From the NCBI GenBank assembly GCA_017463615.1, contig JAFTOU010000059.1:1-64000 (forward strand): a stretch of 64,000 nucleotides of DNA. The letters run 5' to 3'. Source of the DNA: Alistipes sp. GTDB lineage: Bacteria; Bacteroidota; Bacteroidia; Bacteroidales; Rikenellaceae. Below, piece by piece: positions 25,528 through 34,137 of the stretch; position 1 is the stretch's first letter; the number at the start of each line of letters is the position of its first letter. The translations under genes and the position numbers were made by a program. A model generated the notes under the pieces. It had not been told where the DNA came from and did not search any database. It saw nothing but the letters and a program-made list of their open reading frames with translations.

Positions 25528-28317
25528 TTACTTAATATGTTGCTTTAGATAGCGAGCCGTATAGCTTGATTCACAGTCTAATAAATCTGTTGGTGTGCCC
25601 TCAAACACAACCTCTCCACCGCAGTCGCCAGCCTCTGGACCGAGGTCTATAATATGGTCGGCGCACTTGATAATGTCCATATTGTGCTCGACAATCACCA
25701 CCGTATGTCCGTTGTTCACCAGCGCATCAAAGGCTCTAAGCAGTCGCTTGATGTCGTGGAAGTGCAGGCCCGTTGTCGGCTCGTCAAAGATAAAGAGTAT
25801 GCTGCCCCTGCCCGTATCCTTTGTAAGGAACGAGGCGAGCTTCACACGCTGACTCTCACCACCCGAAAGCGTGGATGAAGATTGTCCGAGCTTGATATAA
25901 CCCAATCCCACATCCTGCAGGGGCTTTAGCCTCTCCACAATGCGACGACAGGTGGCATTTGCGCTATCGCTGCCGAAGAACTCTATGGCTTGGTCTATGC
26001 TCATATCCAGCACATCGCAGATATCCTTGCCGTTGTACTTGATATCAAGAATCTCCTGCTTGAATCGTCTACCACCGCAGGCATCGCAGGTCAGGACAAC
26101 ATCCGCCATAAACTGCATACCAATCTTTATCGTACCCTCGCCCTGGCACTGCTCACAGCGACCACCAACCATATTGAACGAGAAGTTGCTCGGCTGTATA
26201 TTCGTGCGCTTAGCGTACGGCTGGTCGGCATATAGGCGGCGAATTTCGTCATACGCCTTGATATATGTCACAGGGTTTGAGCGTGACGACTTACCTATAG
26301 GGTTCTGGTCTACCAGCTCAACGCTGCGAATCATCTTCAAATCGCCACCGAGCGAGTCAAAGTCGGCGGGATGGTCACCCGTCTCCATAATCTCGCGGCG
26401 CAGTGCGGGATAGAGAATACCCTTTACCAGCGAGCTCTTGCCCGAGCCACTCACGCCCGTAATGCAGGTCATAACTCCAAGGGGTATGGTTACATCAATG
26501 TTCTTGAGGTTGTTTGCCCTCGCGCCATTTATGCGAATATAGTTGCTCCACGGACGCGCATTAGCTGGCGGAGTTATGCTTCGTCTGCCACACAGATAGT
26601 CCGCCGTAAGGCTCTCCTCTGCCTTGCAGAGGGCGCTGTACTCCCCACTGAATACTACCCTACCGCCATTCTCACCAGCCTGAGGACCTATATCTACAAT
26701 ATAGTCGGCTGCGCGGATAATCTCCTCCTCGTGCTCTACAACGATTACGGTGTTACCCAGGTCGCGGAGCTGCTTGAGCACAGATATCAGGCGTGCCGTA
26801 TCGCGTGGATGCAGACCTATGCTCGGCTCATCAAGGATATAGAGCGAGCCTGTGAGGTTGCTGCCCAACGATGTGGAGAGGTTTATACGCTGACTCTCAC
26901 CACCCGAGAGCGTTGAGCTAAGACGGTCTATGGTCAGATAGCCCAAGCCTACATCGCTCAGGTACTGCAGTCGGTTTGTAATCTCCTTGAGTATGCGCTG
27001 TGCGGTTATGGTATCGTGCTCGTCAAGCTGCAGAGTGGCAAAGAAGTCAATCAGCGTATCTACATTCATCGCCGCTAACTCGGCAATGTTCTTGCCTCCA
27101 ACCTTGACATAGAGCGCCTCTGGACGCAATCTTGCGCCATTGCACGCAGGACAGGTGGTCTTGCCCGTATACCTGAGCTTGAGCATTCCAAACTGGGTCT
27201 TGTGCTTCTTACGCTCACGCTCAAGATACTCAAAGAAGTAGTTTAAGCCGTAGAAGTACTCGTTACCCGTCCATAGCAGGCGACGCTGCTCCTCAGTGAG
27301 CTTGTAGTATGGCTCGTGTATCGGGAAGTTGAACTTGTAGGCATTCTGCACTAACTGGTCGCGGAAACGACTCATAGACTCGCCACGCCAGCAGGCTATA
27401 GCGTTGTCAAATATGGTGCGAGACTTGTCGGGCACTACCAGCTCCTCATCAATGCCCGTAACCTTGCCAAAGCCCTCACATACGGGACAGGCGCCCAGCG
27501 GGTTGTTGAAGCCGAATAGGTGCTCGGATGGGTGCTCAAACTCAATGCCGTCGGTGGTCATTAGTGCCGAGAACTCCGTTAGCGTGTCGTTGTGAATAAC
27601 CACGCAACTATTTGTGCCATAGCCAAATGCGCCAGATATAGACTCGCGCATACGGTTTAGTGTATCGTCGTCAGCTGCCACCTTTATACGGTCTACAACC
27701 ACATACTTACCCTCGGCTGTAGTCTCTGCCGTAATGGTCGGCATAAACTCCTCAAGGCGCACAAGCTCTCCGTCAATATAGAGTCGCTGAATACCGTCGG
27801 AGAAGAGCTGAATGAGTCGGTCAATAATACCCTGCCCCTCCTTCAGATGTAGTGGCACGGCGATAATTACCCTCTCGCCCTCGCCTAAAGAGAGCAGGTG
27901 CTCTACAACATCGTCTGTGGTGTAGCACTTGACCTCCATACCCGAAATTGGCGAGTATGTCCTACCGATGCGGGAGTATAGCAGACGAAGGTAGTCATAA
28001 ATCTCAGTAGTCGTGCCGACCGTAGAGCGTGGGTTGCGGGTGCTGACCTTCTGCTCAATAGCAACTGCAGGGGCTATGCCGGTGATAATATCCACCTCGG
28101 GCTTACTCATCCTGCCTAAGAATTGGCGAGCATACGACGATAGGGACTCCACATAGCGCCTCTGTCCCTCGGCGAATATGGTGTCAAAGGCAAGAGTACT
28201 CTTTCCAGAGCCAGATAGACCCGTAACAACTACCAACTTGTTGTGCGGGATGTCAAGCTCTATGTTCTTGAGGTTGTGGACTCTTGCGCCCTTTATGTAA
28301 ATCGATTTATAGCTCAT
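25528..28317 (-). CDS. uvrA: Excinuclease ABC subunit A
   Basis: This 929-residue damage-recognition ATPase of nucleotide excision repair has two ABC modules: Walker A GLSGSGKS (33-40) and GVSGSGKSS, and signatures [11 protein letters not shown] and [11 protein letters not shown]. Zinc modules include [13 protein letters not shown] and the [14 protein letters not shown] pair. The start [10 protein letters not shown] at 28317 is preferred over an upstream ATG because it matches family N-termini. It overlaps the yigZ stop by 11 bases, so the genes are coupled. Confidence 0.96.
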   Translation of the reverse strand: MSYKSIYIKGARVHNLKNIELDIPHNKLVVVTGLSGSGKSTLAFDTIFAEGQRRYVESLSSYARQFLGRMSKPEVDIITGIAPAVAIEQKVSTRNPRSTVGTTTEIYDYLRLLYSRIGRTYSPISGMEVKCYTTDDVVEHLLSLGEGERVIIAVPLHLKEGQGIIDRLIQLFSDGIQRLYIDGELVRLEEFMPTITAETTAEGKYVVVDRIKVAADDDTLNRMRESISGAFGYGTNSCVVIHNDTLTEFSALMTTDGIEFEHPSEHLFGFNNPLGACPVCEGFGKVTGIDEELVVPDKSRTIFDNAIACWRGESMSRFRDQLVQNAYKFNFPIHEPYYKLTEEQRRLLWTGNEYFYGLNYFFEYLERERKKHKTQFGMLKLRYTGKTTCPACNGARLRPEALYVKVGGKNIAELAAMNVDTLIDFFATLQLDEHDTITAQRILKEITNRLQYLSDVGLGYLTIDRLSSTLSGGESQRINLSTSLGSNLTGSLYILDEPSIGLHPRDTARLISVLKQLRDLGNTVIVVEHEEEIIRAADYIVDIGPQAGENGGRVVFSGEYSALCKAEESLTADYLCGRRSITPPANARPWSNYIRINGARANNLKNIDVTIPLGVMTCITGVSGSGKSSLVKGILYPALRREIMETGDHPADFDSLGGDLKMIRSVELVDQNPIGKSSRSNPVTYIKAYDEIRRLYADQPYAKRTNIQPSNFSFNMVGGRCEQCQGEGTIKIGMQFMADVVLTCDACGGRRFKQEILDIKYNGKDICDVLDMSIDQAIEFFGSDSANATCRRIVERLKPLQDVGLGYIKLGQSSSTLSGGESQRVKLASFLTKDTGRGSILFIFDEPTTGLHFHDIKRLLRAFDALVNNGHTVVIVEHNMDIIKCADHIIDLGPEAGDCGGEVVFEGTPTDLLDCESSYTARYLKQHIK

Positions 28318-28927
28318 TCTCCAAAACTTCAATAGTAGCGCCACTAACCTTGCTCAGCTTGCCGATAAGCATCTGAGCCTTGCTCTGCCTGATGGCTAGT
28401 GTCATTGAGCAGAGGTTGTCAAAAATCTGCTCCCTAATCTGCGGAGTCTCGTCCTTGATTATGCGCATAACATCGTTCATAACCATATAGGAGAAGTCCA
28501 CGCGCAGAACGGTATCAACGGTCTTTTCAATCACATTGCTTACGGCAATAACATTCGCCGCAGCCTCCTTATAGGCCTGTATAAGTCCCGAAACGCCCAA
28601 CTTTGTACCGCCAAAGTAGCGCACAACAACAATCAGGCAGTCGGTAATATCGTTGGAGAGTAGCTGACCCAATATCGGCTTACCAGCCGTGCCCGAAGGC
28701 TCTCCATCGTCATTGGCGCGGAAATGCTCTCCCTGCGGACCGAGTCGCCAAGCGTAGCAGTGGTGCGTAGCGTCGTAGTACTGCTTGTGCAGCACATCAA
28801 GGTGCTCTCTAATCTGCTCCTCGCTCGTTACGGGGTAGGCATACGAGAGAAACTTGCTACTACGCTCGCGCATAGTGCACTCTGCAGGCTCTGCAATGGT
28901 TAGGTAGCTATCTTTAATCTCCTCCAC
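28307..28927 (-). CDS. yigZ: YigZ/IMPACT family protein (UPF0029)
   Basis: The 206-residue protein has the IMPACT N-terminal domain (EPAECTMRERSSKFLSYAYP, HHCYAWRLG, NDDGEPSGTAGKPIL, VRYFGGTKLGVSGLI) and a C-terminal DUF1949 ferredoxin-like domain. Family members bind nucleic acids or ribosome-linked factors; the bacterial role is unresolved. It lies 5 bases after lepB and overlaps uvrA. Confidence 0.92.
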   Translation of the reverse strand: MEEIKDSYLTIAEPAECTMRERSSKFLSYAYPVTSEEQIREHLDVLHKQYYDATHHCYAWRLGPQGEHFRANDDGEPSGTAGKPILGQLLSNDITDCLIVVVRYFGGTKLGVSGLIQAYKEAAANVIAVSNVIEKTVDTVLRVDFSYMVMNDVMRIIKDETPQIREQIFDNLCSMTLAIRQSKAQMLIGKLSKVSGATIEVLENEL

Positions 28928-28932
28928 GATTA

Positions 28933-30279
28933 CTATCTTATCTTTCTAAACAATCTGTTCCAGCGAATACCCTCCTCGCCCGTAGAGAAGGCGATAAACG
29001 AGGCCTTGCCCACGATATGGTCCTCCGGAACAAAGCCCCAGAAGCGGCTGTCGGCTGAGTTGTGGCGGTTGTCGCCCATCATCCAGTAGTAGTCCATAGC
29101 GAAGGTGTAGCTATCTGCAGGGGTGCCGTCAATAAATATTACGCCATCTGTAACCTCCAACTTATGCCCCTCGTACTTCTCAATAATACGGCTGTAGAGA
29201 GGCAGATTCTCGGTGGTGAGTGCGATGGTAGTCCCCTTCTGAGGTACCCACAGCTCGCCGAAGTTGTCCTGGGTCCAGCTGTAGCCCTTGTTGTTCGGGA
29301 AGAACTCAAGTCCCGACTCGGTGTTGTCGTACTTTATTACCGACTCCACGATAGCCATCTTCGCCATCTTCGCTGCAACCTCCTCGGTCATTGTCAGGTA
29401 GTAGTATGGCATATTACCACCCCACTCGCGTACGCCAGCCTTATGCAATGCGTAGTCGGTCAGCGGAGCGGAGGTCTGCACAAAGTAGATCTGCTGCTGC
29501 GACGGAATTGTCGCCTGCTCAGTGCCGTTTACAAATAGCTTAGTGCCCTCAATCTTAATCTTGTCGCCAGGAATAGCCACGCAACGCTTGATGTAGTTCT
29601 CGCGCTTATCTACGGGGCGAGCAATCACATCGTAGTCCTCATACAGACGCTTGCGACCCTCTACCTCTCCGTAGCTCTGCTGATAGCTGCGCAGGGCGTC
29701 GTAGTAGCTTGCTCCAGGGGTTGGGTATAGACGCTTAGGCATCATCACCGTATCGCCCTCTGGGTAGTTGAACACCACCACATCGCCACGCTCAACCCTC
29801 TTGAGTCCCTTCAGACGGTGGTAATCCCACTGGATAGCCTCGCAGTAGGACTTCTTGGTCTGCGAGAATGGCATTGTGTTGAATACAAACGGCATAGCTA
29901 TAGGCGTATTTGGTACCTGCGGACCGTATGAAATCTTGCTTACATAGATGTAGTCGCCGATAAGGATGGTCTTCTCCATAGAGGAGGTCGGAACCTTATA
30001 GAGCTGAAAGACAAACAGATGCAACAGCGTAGCTGCAACAGTCGCCCAGAGGATAGCATCTATCCAGCCCCAGATGCTCTTGTAGAGTGGCGAGCGCTCG
30101 CAAAGCTCATCGTTGTAGTGCCAGATGTACTTGTAGAATAGACGCGAGATGTAGATGTCGTAGATTACAGGCAGTCCCAACAACATCCACAGATTGCCTG
30201 TCCAAACAACGCACAGCAGCGTGTATATAATTGCAACGGTGGTAAACTTAAACCACTTATTCTTCCAAAATTGCTTCAT
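28933..30279 (-). CDS. lepB: Signal peptidase I
   Basis: The 448-residue inner-membrane protease removes signal peptides from secreted proteins. N-terminal helices lie at about 12-40 and 75-93. The catalytic Ser is residue 100 in VPTSSMEKTI, and the general-base Lys is residue 231 in ENYIKRCVAIPGDK. The box MGDNRHNSADSRFWG is near the C-terminus. Bacteroidota enzymes of this length carry a large insertion between the Ser and Lys boxes and another before the final box, as here. It lies 2 bases after dapB. Confidence 0.95.
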   Translation of the reverse strand: MKQFWKNKWFKFTTVAIIYTLLCVVWTGNLWMLLGLPVIYDIYISRLFYKYIWHYNDELCERSPLYKSIWGWIDAILWATVAATLLHLFVFQLYKVPTSSMEKTILIGDYIYVSKISYGPQVPNTPIAMPFVFNTMPFSQTKKSYCEAIQWDYHRLKGLKRVERGDVVVFNYPEGDTVMMPKRLYPTPGASYYDALRSYQQSYGEVEGRKRLYEDYDVIARPVDKRENYIKRCVAIPGDKIKIEGTKLFVNGTEQATIPSQQQIYFVQTSAPLTDYALHKAGVREWGGNMPYYYLTMTEEVAAKMAKMAIVESVIKYDNTESGLEFFPNNKGYSWTQDNFGELWVPQKGTTIALTTENLPLYSRIIEKYEGHKLEVTDGVIFIDGTPADSYTFAMDYYWMMGDNRHNSADSRFWGFVPEDHIVGKASFIAFSTGEEGIRWNRLFRKIR

Positions 30280-30281
30280 AA

Positions 30282-31019
30282 CTACTCCTTAAATAGGTCA
30301 TCCATTGTAAATACTCCCCTCTTGCCACAGATAAACTCTGCAGCAATAACCGCACCTGTAGCCAGTGCACTACGGCTCTTGAGCGTATGTTTAATCTCCA
30401 ATGTGTCGTCCGCAGACTCGTAGGTTACGGTGTGCGTGCCAGGTACAGTACCCTCGCGCAGCGATGTAATCTCTATACTCTCGGCTGTTGCCCTACTGCT
30501 CTCCCCCTTCTGAGGCTCTATGCAGTTCCAGCTGCTCTTGCGGTCAAGACGAGCGATAGCCTCATGAGCAAGGGTTATGGCAGTGCCGCTTGGAGCATCC
30601 TTCTTCTGGGTGTGGTGAATCTCCTCAATGCGCACATCGTAGTTGTTGCAGCCATTCATCAGCTCTGCAAGACGACGATTTATGCGAAAGGCGATATTTA
30701 CACCGAGCGAGTAGTTTGACGAGTATATCATCGCGCTACCACGCTCTATGCACAGCTGCTGAAGCTCTGCAAGGCGCTCTGTCCAGCCAGTTGTACCACT
30801 GACAATAGCTACGCCCGCCTCTATGCAGGTGCGGATGTTGTCGTAGGCTGTGGTCGGGGTTGTGAACTCTATGGCTACATCTATGCCGGCAAGGTTTGCA
30901 GCATTGAGCTCGTCCATATTGTGCTGGTCTATAATAAGGCTTACGGTGTGACCACGCTGAAGCAAAACCTTCTCTATCTCGTGACCCATTTTGCCGTAAC
31001 CGATAATTGCTACTTTCAT
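30282..31019 (-). CDS. dapB: 4-hydroxy-tetrahydrodipicolinate reductase
   Basis: This 245-residue NAD(P)H-dependent enzyme belongs to lysine and diaminopimelate biosynthesis. The nucleotide-binding GYGKMG is at 7-12. EFTTPTT and SGTTGW mark the cofactor pocket, and HHTQKKDAPSGTA carries the catalytic His and Lys. It heads a six-gene minus-strand operon (dapB-lepB-yigZ-uvrA-M16-OMT), with a TATCTTTG box 28 bases upstream. Confidence 0.96.
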   Translation of the reverse strand: MKVAIIGYGKMGHEIEKVLLQRGHTVSLIIDQHNMDELNAANLAGIDVAIEFTTPTTAYDNIRTCIEAGVAIVSGTTGWTERLAELQQLCIERGSAMIYSSNYSLGVNIAFRINRRLAELMNGCNNYDVRIEEIHHTQKKDAPSGTAITLAHEAIARLDRKSSWNCIEPQKGESSRATAESIEITSLREGTVPGTHTVTYESADDTLEIKHTLKSRSALATGAVIAAEFICGKRGVFTMDDLFKE

Positions 31020-31047
31020 TCTTTCTGCTTTTTTAAGTTACAAACGA

Positions 31048-31055
31048 CAAAGATA
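31048..31055 (-). promoter_or_regulatory. -7 box (TATCTTTG) of the dapB operon
   Basis: The minus-strand TATCTTTG lies 28 bases before the dapB ATG and is the only consensus promoter seen upstream of the six-gene operon. Confidence 0.65.
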
Positions 31056-31084
31056 CTCTAAAAAATATAAACATCCAAAAAAAG

Positions 31085-31104
31085 AGGGGTTTATAAACCC
31101 CTCC
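31085..31104 (-). terminator. Rho-independent terminator of the DUF6565 gene
   Basis: The perfect palindrome GAGGGGTTTATAAACCCCTC is followed on the minus strand by a run of seven T. It lies 19 bases beyond the stop at 31124, upstream of the dapB promoter. Confidence 0.85.
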
Positions 31105-31123
31105 ATATCTATTTTCACAAATG

Positions 31124-31465
31124 CTACTCTAATAGTTCCTTGAGCGTCCCTGCCGCCTCGTTTACAATCTCGCCAACAGTCCCTAACGCCTTTGAGGCCT
31201 TGCCACGGATGATTATGGCGTTGAGCTTGTAGTTCAGGCTGTCAATCTTCTCCCTCTGCTCTGCAGACATATCGGCAGCCAACTCCTTGTACTGGGTGCG
31301 CATCTGCTGATATTCGGTGGTGAATGTTGTCCACTCCTGCTCGTCAAAAGATTGGTAATTCTCAATCGCTCGCTCGGCAAATCGCTCATACTTGACAACA
31401 AAGAGTGAACTCTTTATTCCCAACATAGAGGATAGTAGAAGAATAGCTGTAAGTAAAGTTTTCAT
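31124..31465 (-). CDS. Small secreted helical protein (DUF6565-like)
   Basis: The protein has 113 residues from the ATG at 31465 (MKTLLTAILLLSSMLGIKSS), with a signal-like N-terminus and then charged helical sequence: ERFAERAIENYQSFDEQEW and QYKELAADMSAEQREKIDSL. An upstream in-frame ATG at 31558 would add 31 non-signal residues before a buried hydrophobic stretch and is less likely. It resembles short DUF6565 proteins of Bacteroidales of unknown function. It is a single-gene unit ended by a terminator and divergent from truA. Confidence 0.65.
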   Translation of the reverse strand: MKTLLTAILLLSSMLGIKSSLFVVKYERFAERAIENYQSFDEQEWTTFTTEYQQMRTQYKELAADMSAEQREKIDSLNYKLNAIIIRGKASKALGTVGEIVNEAAGTLKELLE

Positions 31466-31579
31466 AGTCAATGCGTTTGTGTAATTATCTAAAGTTTTGC
31501 TTATATATTCAAAAAGTCGCAAATAGTAGTTATAAATAACCATCTGCCTCTCTATCATAACGCAAAGATATGAAAAATA

Positions 31580-31611
31580 TTTGCGAATTAGGTAAAAAAA
31601 ATATACCTTTG
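31580..31611 (+). promoter_or_regulatory. truA promoter (TTTG-20-TACCTTTG)
   Basis: TTTG at 31580-31583 and TACCTTTG at 31604-31611 have exactly 20 bases between them, the full Bacteroidota -33/-7 consensus. Only 6 bases separate the -7 box from the ATG at 31618, so the transcript is expected to begin at or next to the start codon. Confidence 0.8.
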
Positions 31612-31617
31612 TGTGTT

Positions 31618-32376
31618 ATGCGATACTTTGTTGAGCTTAGATATGATGGTGCGGCGTACTGCGGATGGCAGCGACAGCCCGATATGCCATCTGTGCAGCA
31701 GACGGTGGAGCAGGCGCTTACCAAGTTGCTACGCACCCCGACGGAGATTGTCGGCGCTGGGCGTACAGATACGGGCGTGAATGCCTCCTACTATGTGGCT
31801 CATTTTGATGCGCAGGAGGCGTTAGATACCACCCTTGTGCTCTATAAACTCAATATGATGTTGCCGAAGGATATTGGTGTATTTGCCATAACCCCCGTAA
31901 CGGAGAGTGCCCACGCACGCTTTGCAGCTCTGGAGCGCGAGTACACCTACTTCATCTCGCAGACTAAGAACCCATTTCGCCGCCACTCGGCGTGGTTGTA
32001 CTATGTGCAGTTGGATGTTGAGAAGATGAACGAGGCTGCCTCTAAGTTGCTTACATACAGCGACTTCACCTCCTTTGCTAAGCTCAATTCAAACAATAAG
32101 ACCAACATCTGTCGCATAATGGATGCGCACTGGAGTGTTGAGGCTGATGGCGTACTGCGCTTTACAATTCGTGCAGACCGCTTCTTGCGAAATATGGTGC
32201 GCTCTATTGTCGGAACGCTTGTAGATGTGGGGCGTGGCAGATATACGGTAGAGGAGTTTTGCGCTATTGTTGAGGCTCGCGATTTACGCCTCTCAAGTGC
32301 AGGAGCACCCGCGCAGGGATTATTCCTGAGCGATGTAGTTTATGATGAAAGTATTTTTAAGAATACAGTTAAATAA
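31618..32376 (+). CDS. truA: tRNA pseudouridine(38-40) synthase TruA
   Basis: The 252-residue enzyme converts uridines 38-40 of the tRNA anticodon arm to pseudouridine. The nucleophilic Asp is residue 51 in GAGRTDTGVNA. Other family blocks are LRYDGAAYCGWQRQP at the N-terminus and RFLRNMVRSIVGTLVDVG in the C-terminal half. The start at 31618 is chosen because the consensus promoter ends at 31611 and upstream in-frame codons lie inside it. Confidence 0.95.
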   Translation: MRYFVELRYDGAAYCGWQRQPDMPSVQQTVEQALTKLLRTPTEIVGAGRTDTGVNASYYVAHFDAQEALDTTLVLYKLNMMLPKDIGVFAITPVTESAHARFAALEREYTYFISQTKNPFRRHSAWLYYVQLDVEKMNEAASKLLTYSDFTSFAKLNSNNKTNICRIMDAHWSVEADGVLRFTIRADRFLRNMVRSIVGTLVDVGRGRYTVEEFCAIVEARDLRLSSAGAPAQGLFLSDVVYDESIFKNTVK

Positions 32377-32395
32377 CAACTAAAATTTATCAATT

Positions 32396-32575
32396 ATGGG
32401 AACATTACTTTATCTGTTGGGTACCGTTCTGGGTATCTATGCCGTTTATGAGATCTTTACCAAGAAGCCAGGTACAGAGCTTCTTCCAAAGCTCCTGTGG
32501 TCAGTAGTAGTACTCTGCACAAGCTGGATTGGTATTGCGTTGTATTATTTCTATCTTCGTGACAAACTGAAGTAG
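32396..32575 (+). CDS. 59-residue two-helix membrane protein
   Basis: ATG at 32396, TAG at 32573-32575. The protein has a hydrophobic helix (LLYLLGTVLGIYAVYEIF), a short loop (TKKPGTELLPK) and a second helix (WSVVVLCTSWIGIALYYFY) ending in RDKLK. The loop and helix pattern resembles small PLDc_N-like membrane proteins common in Bacteroidota. It lies 19 bases after truA on the same strand and its stop touches a palindromic element. Function is unknown, but coding is well supported by composition and helix pattern. Confidence 0.8.
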   Translation: MGTLLYLLGTVLGIYAVYEIFTKKPGTELLPKLLWSVVVLCTSWIGIALYYFYLRDKLK

Positions 32576-32703
32576 ATTTTGTTGTGATAGTGGCGCATTT
32601 GCGGCACATCCCTTAAAAATCAGCCGCGGCTGTACGCTTTAGTACTATCCGCGGCTAATTTTTTGCACGATGCCCCGCAAATGCGCCACTCTGACAACAA
32701 AAT
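32576..32703 (+). repeat. Palindromic 3'-end element, copy 3
   Basis: Starts on the base after the stop at 32575. This is the most regular copy: outer arms ATTTTGTTGT/ACAACAAAAT, a 15-bp perfect stem GTGGCGCATTTGCGG/CCGCAAATGCGCCAC, and inner stem AGCCGCGG/CCGCGGCT around GTACGCTTTAGTAC. A T6 run follows the inner stem, as in a terminator. Confidence 0.9.
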
Positions 32704-32743
32704 CGGTGCAAAGAATACATTAAGGAATTTCGCAGGCGCAGCC

Positions 32744-34117
32744 TTACGCATGTATAGCGCAGCCGATAGATTGTTCGGCGGCTTCGGCGATACCTTCGTA
32801 CATTGCTGGGTGGGCGTGGATGGTGTGGGCGATTTGCTCGGCGGTGATGCCAAGTTCCTTAGCCAGAGTTACCTCGCCAAGCATCTCAACGATATTTGCG
32901 CCGACGATATGTGCGCCTATCACGCGCCTCTCTGCGTCAAAGATAATCTTCACAAAGCCGTCGCGGTCGCCTGCGGCCATAGCCTTTCCCGATGCGGCAA
33001 ACTGGTATCTGCCAATTGTATGCTCTATACCCTGCTCTACAGCCTGCTTCTCGGTAATACCCACAGAGGCAACCTCTGGGGTGGTGAATATGCAGGATGG
33101 TATTGTTGAGTAGTCCAGTGGCTTAGGATTCAGTCCGCAGATGCCCTCCACGCAGCGTACAGCCTCAGCGGAGGCTATATGTGCCAGCGCTGGTGTTGCG
33201 ATGATGTCGCCAATGGCGTATACTGTCGGAACATTTGTGCGGTAGGCTCTATCTACCACAACCTTGTCGCGCTCTACGGCGATGCCGAGCTGCTCCAGAC
33301 CTATATTCTCAATATTTGACTTGATACCCACAGCCGAGAGTACAACATCGGCAGTAAGGGCCTCTGCCCCCTTCTTGCCCTCAATCTCAATCTGGCACTT
33401 ATCATCTACCACAGATACGCTCTTGACCGTTGTAGATACCATCACTCCGATGCGTAGGCGGCGGAATACGCGCTCCATGGTCTTTGCGACCTCCTCGTCC
33501 TCAAGAGGCATAAGTTGTGGCATATACTCTATAACTGTGACCTTTACGCCCAGTGATGCGTAGAAGAATGCAAACTCGCTACCTATAGCTCCCGAGCCGA
33601 CAACAACCATCGTCTGTGGCAGTTTCTCCAACGACAGCGCATCCTTGGAGTTGATGATGTGGGTGTGGTCTACGGGCATAAATGCCATCTCGCGTGGGCG
33701 AGCACCTGTGGCGAGGATGATGTTGTCTGCGTCGTACACTACCCCATCAACATCCACCTGTGTAGGCGATACAAGGCGACCAAAACCAGATAGAATATCT
33801 ACATTGTTGCGCTTGAGCAGCAGCTGCACACCCTTGTTCATATTGCCCGCTACGGTGCGTGAACGAGCGACAATCTTTGCGAGGTTTGCCGTAGGCTCAC
33901 ACTCCATATCTACGCCGTAATTTGCAGCGCTCTTGCAGTAGGAGAACACCTGCGCACTCTTGAGCAGTGCCTTTGTTGGGATACAGCCCCAGTTGAGACA
34001 TGTACCACCAGCCTCAGCCTTCTCTACAAGGGCAACCTTCTTGCCGAGTTGCGATGCACGCACAGCGGCAACATAACCGCCAGGGCCACTACCGATTATT
34101 ATCAAGTCGTACTTCAT
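32744..34117 (-). CDS. lpdA: Dihydrolipoyl dehydrogenase
   Basis: This 457-residue flavoprotein reoxidises lipoamide of 2-oxoacid dehydrogenase or glycine-cleavage complexes with NAD. The FAD-binding GSGPGGY is near residue 9, the redox-active disulfide C40/C45 lies in GGTCLNWGCIPTK, NAD binding GSGAIGSEF is in the middle and the C-terminal HAHPAMYEG includes the catalytic His. No E1, E2 or glycine-cleavage genes are in the window, so its partner complex is encoded elsewhere. It lies 20 bases downstream of the C69 peptidase gene on the same strand. Confidence 0.95.
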   Translation of the reverse strand: MKYDLIIIGSGPGGYVAAVRASQLGKKVALVEKAEAGGTCLNWGCIPTKALLKSAQVFSYCKSAANYGVDMECEPTANLAKIVARSRTVAGNMNKGVQLLLKRNNVDILSGFGRLVSPTQVDVDGVVYDADNIILATGARPREMAFMPVDHTHIINSKDALSLEKLPQTMVVVGSGAIGSEFAFFYASLGVKVTVIEYMPQLMPLEDEEVAKTMERVFRRLRIGVMVSTTVKSVSVVDDKCQIEIEGKKGAEALTADVVLSAVGIKSNIENIGLEQLGIAVERDKVVVDRAYRTNVPTVYAIGDIIATPALAHIASAEAVRCVEGICGLNPKPLDYSTIPSCIFTTPEVASVGITEKQAVEQGIEHTIGRYQFAASGKAMAAGDRDGFVKIIFDAERRVIGAHIVGANIVEMLGEVTLAKELGITAEQIAHTIHAHPAMYEGIAEAAEQSIGCAIHA

Positions 34118-34137
34118 ATAATATTTCTATTTAATTA

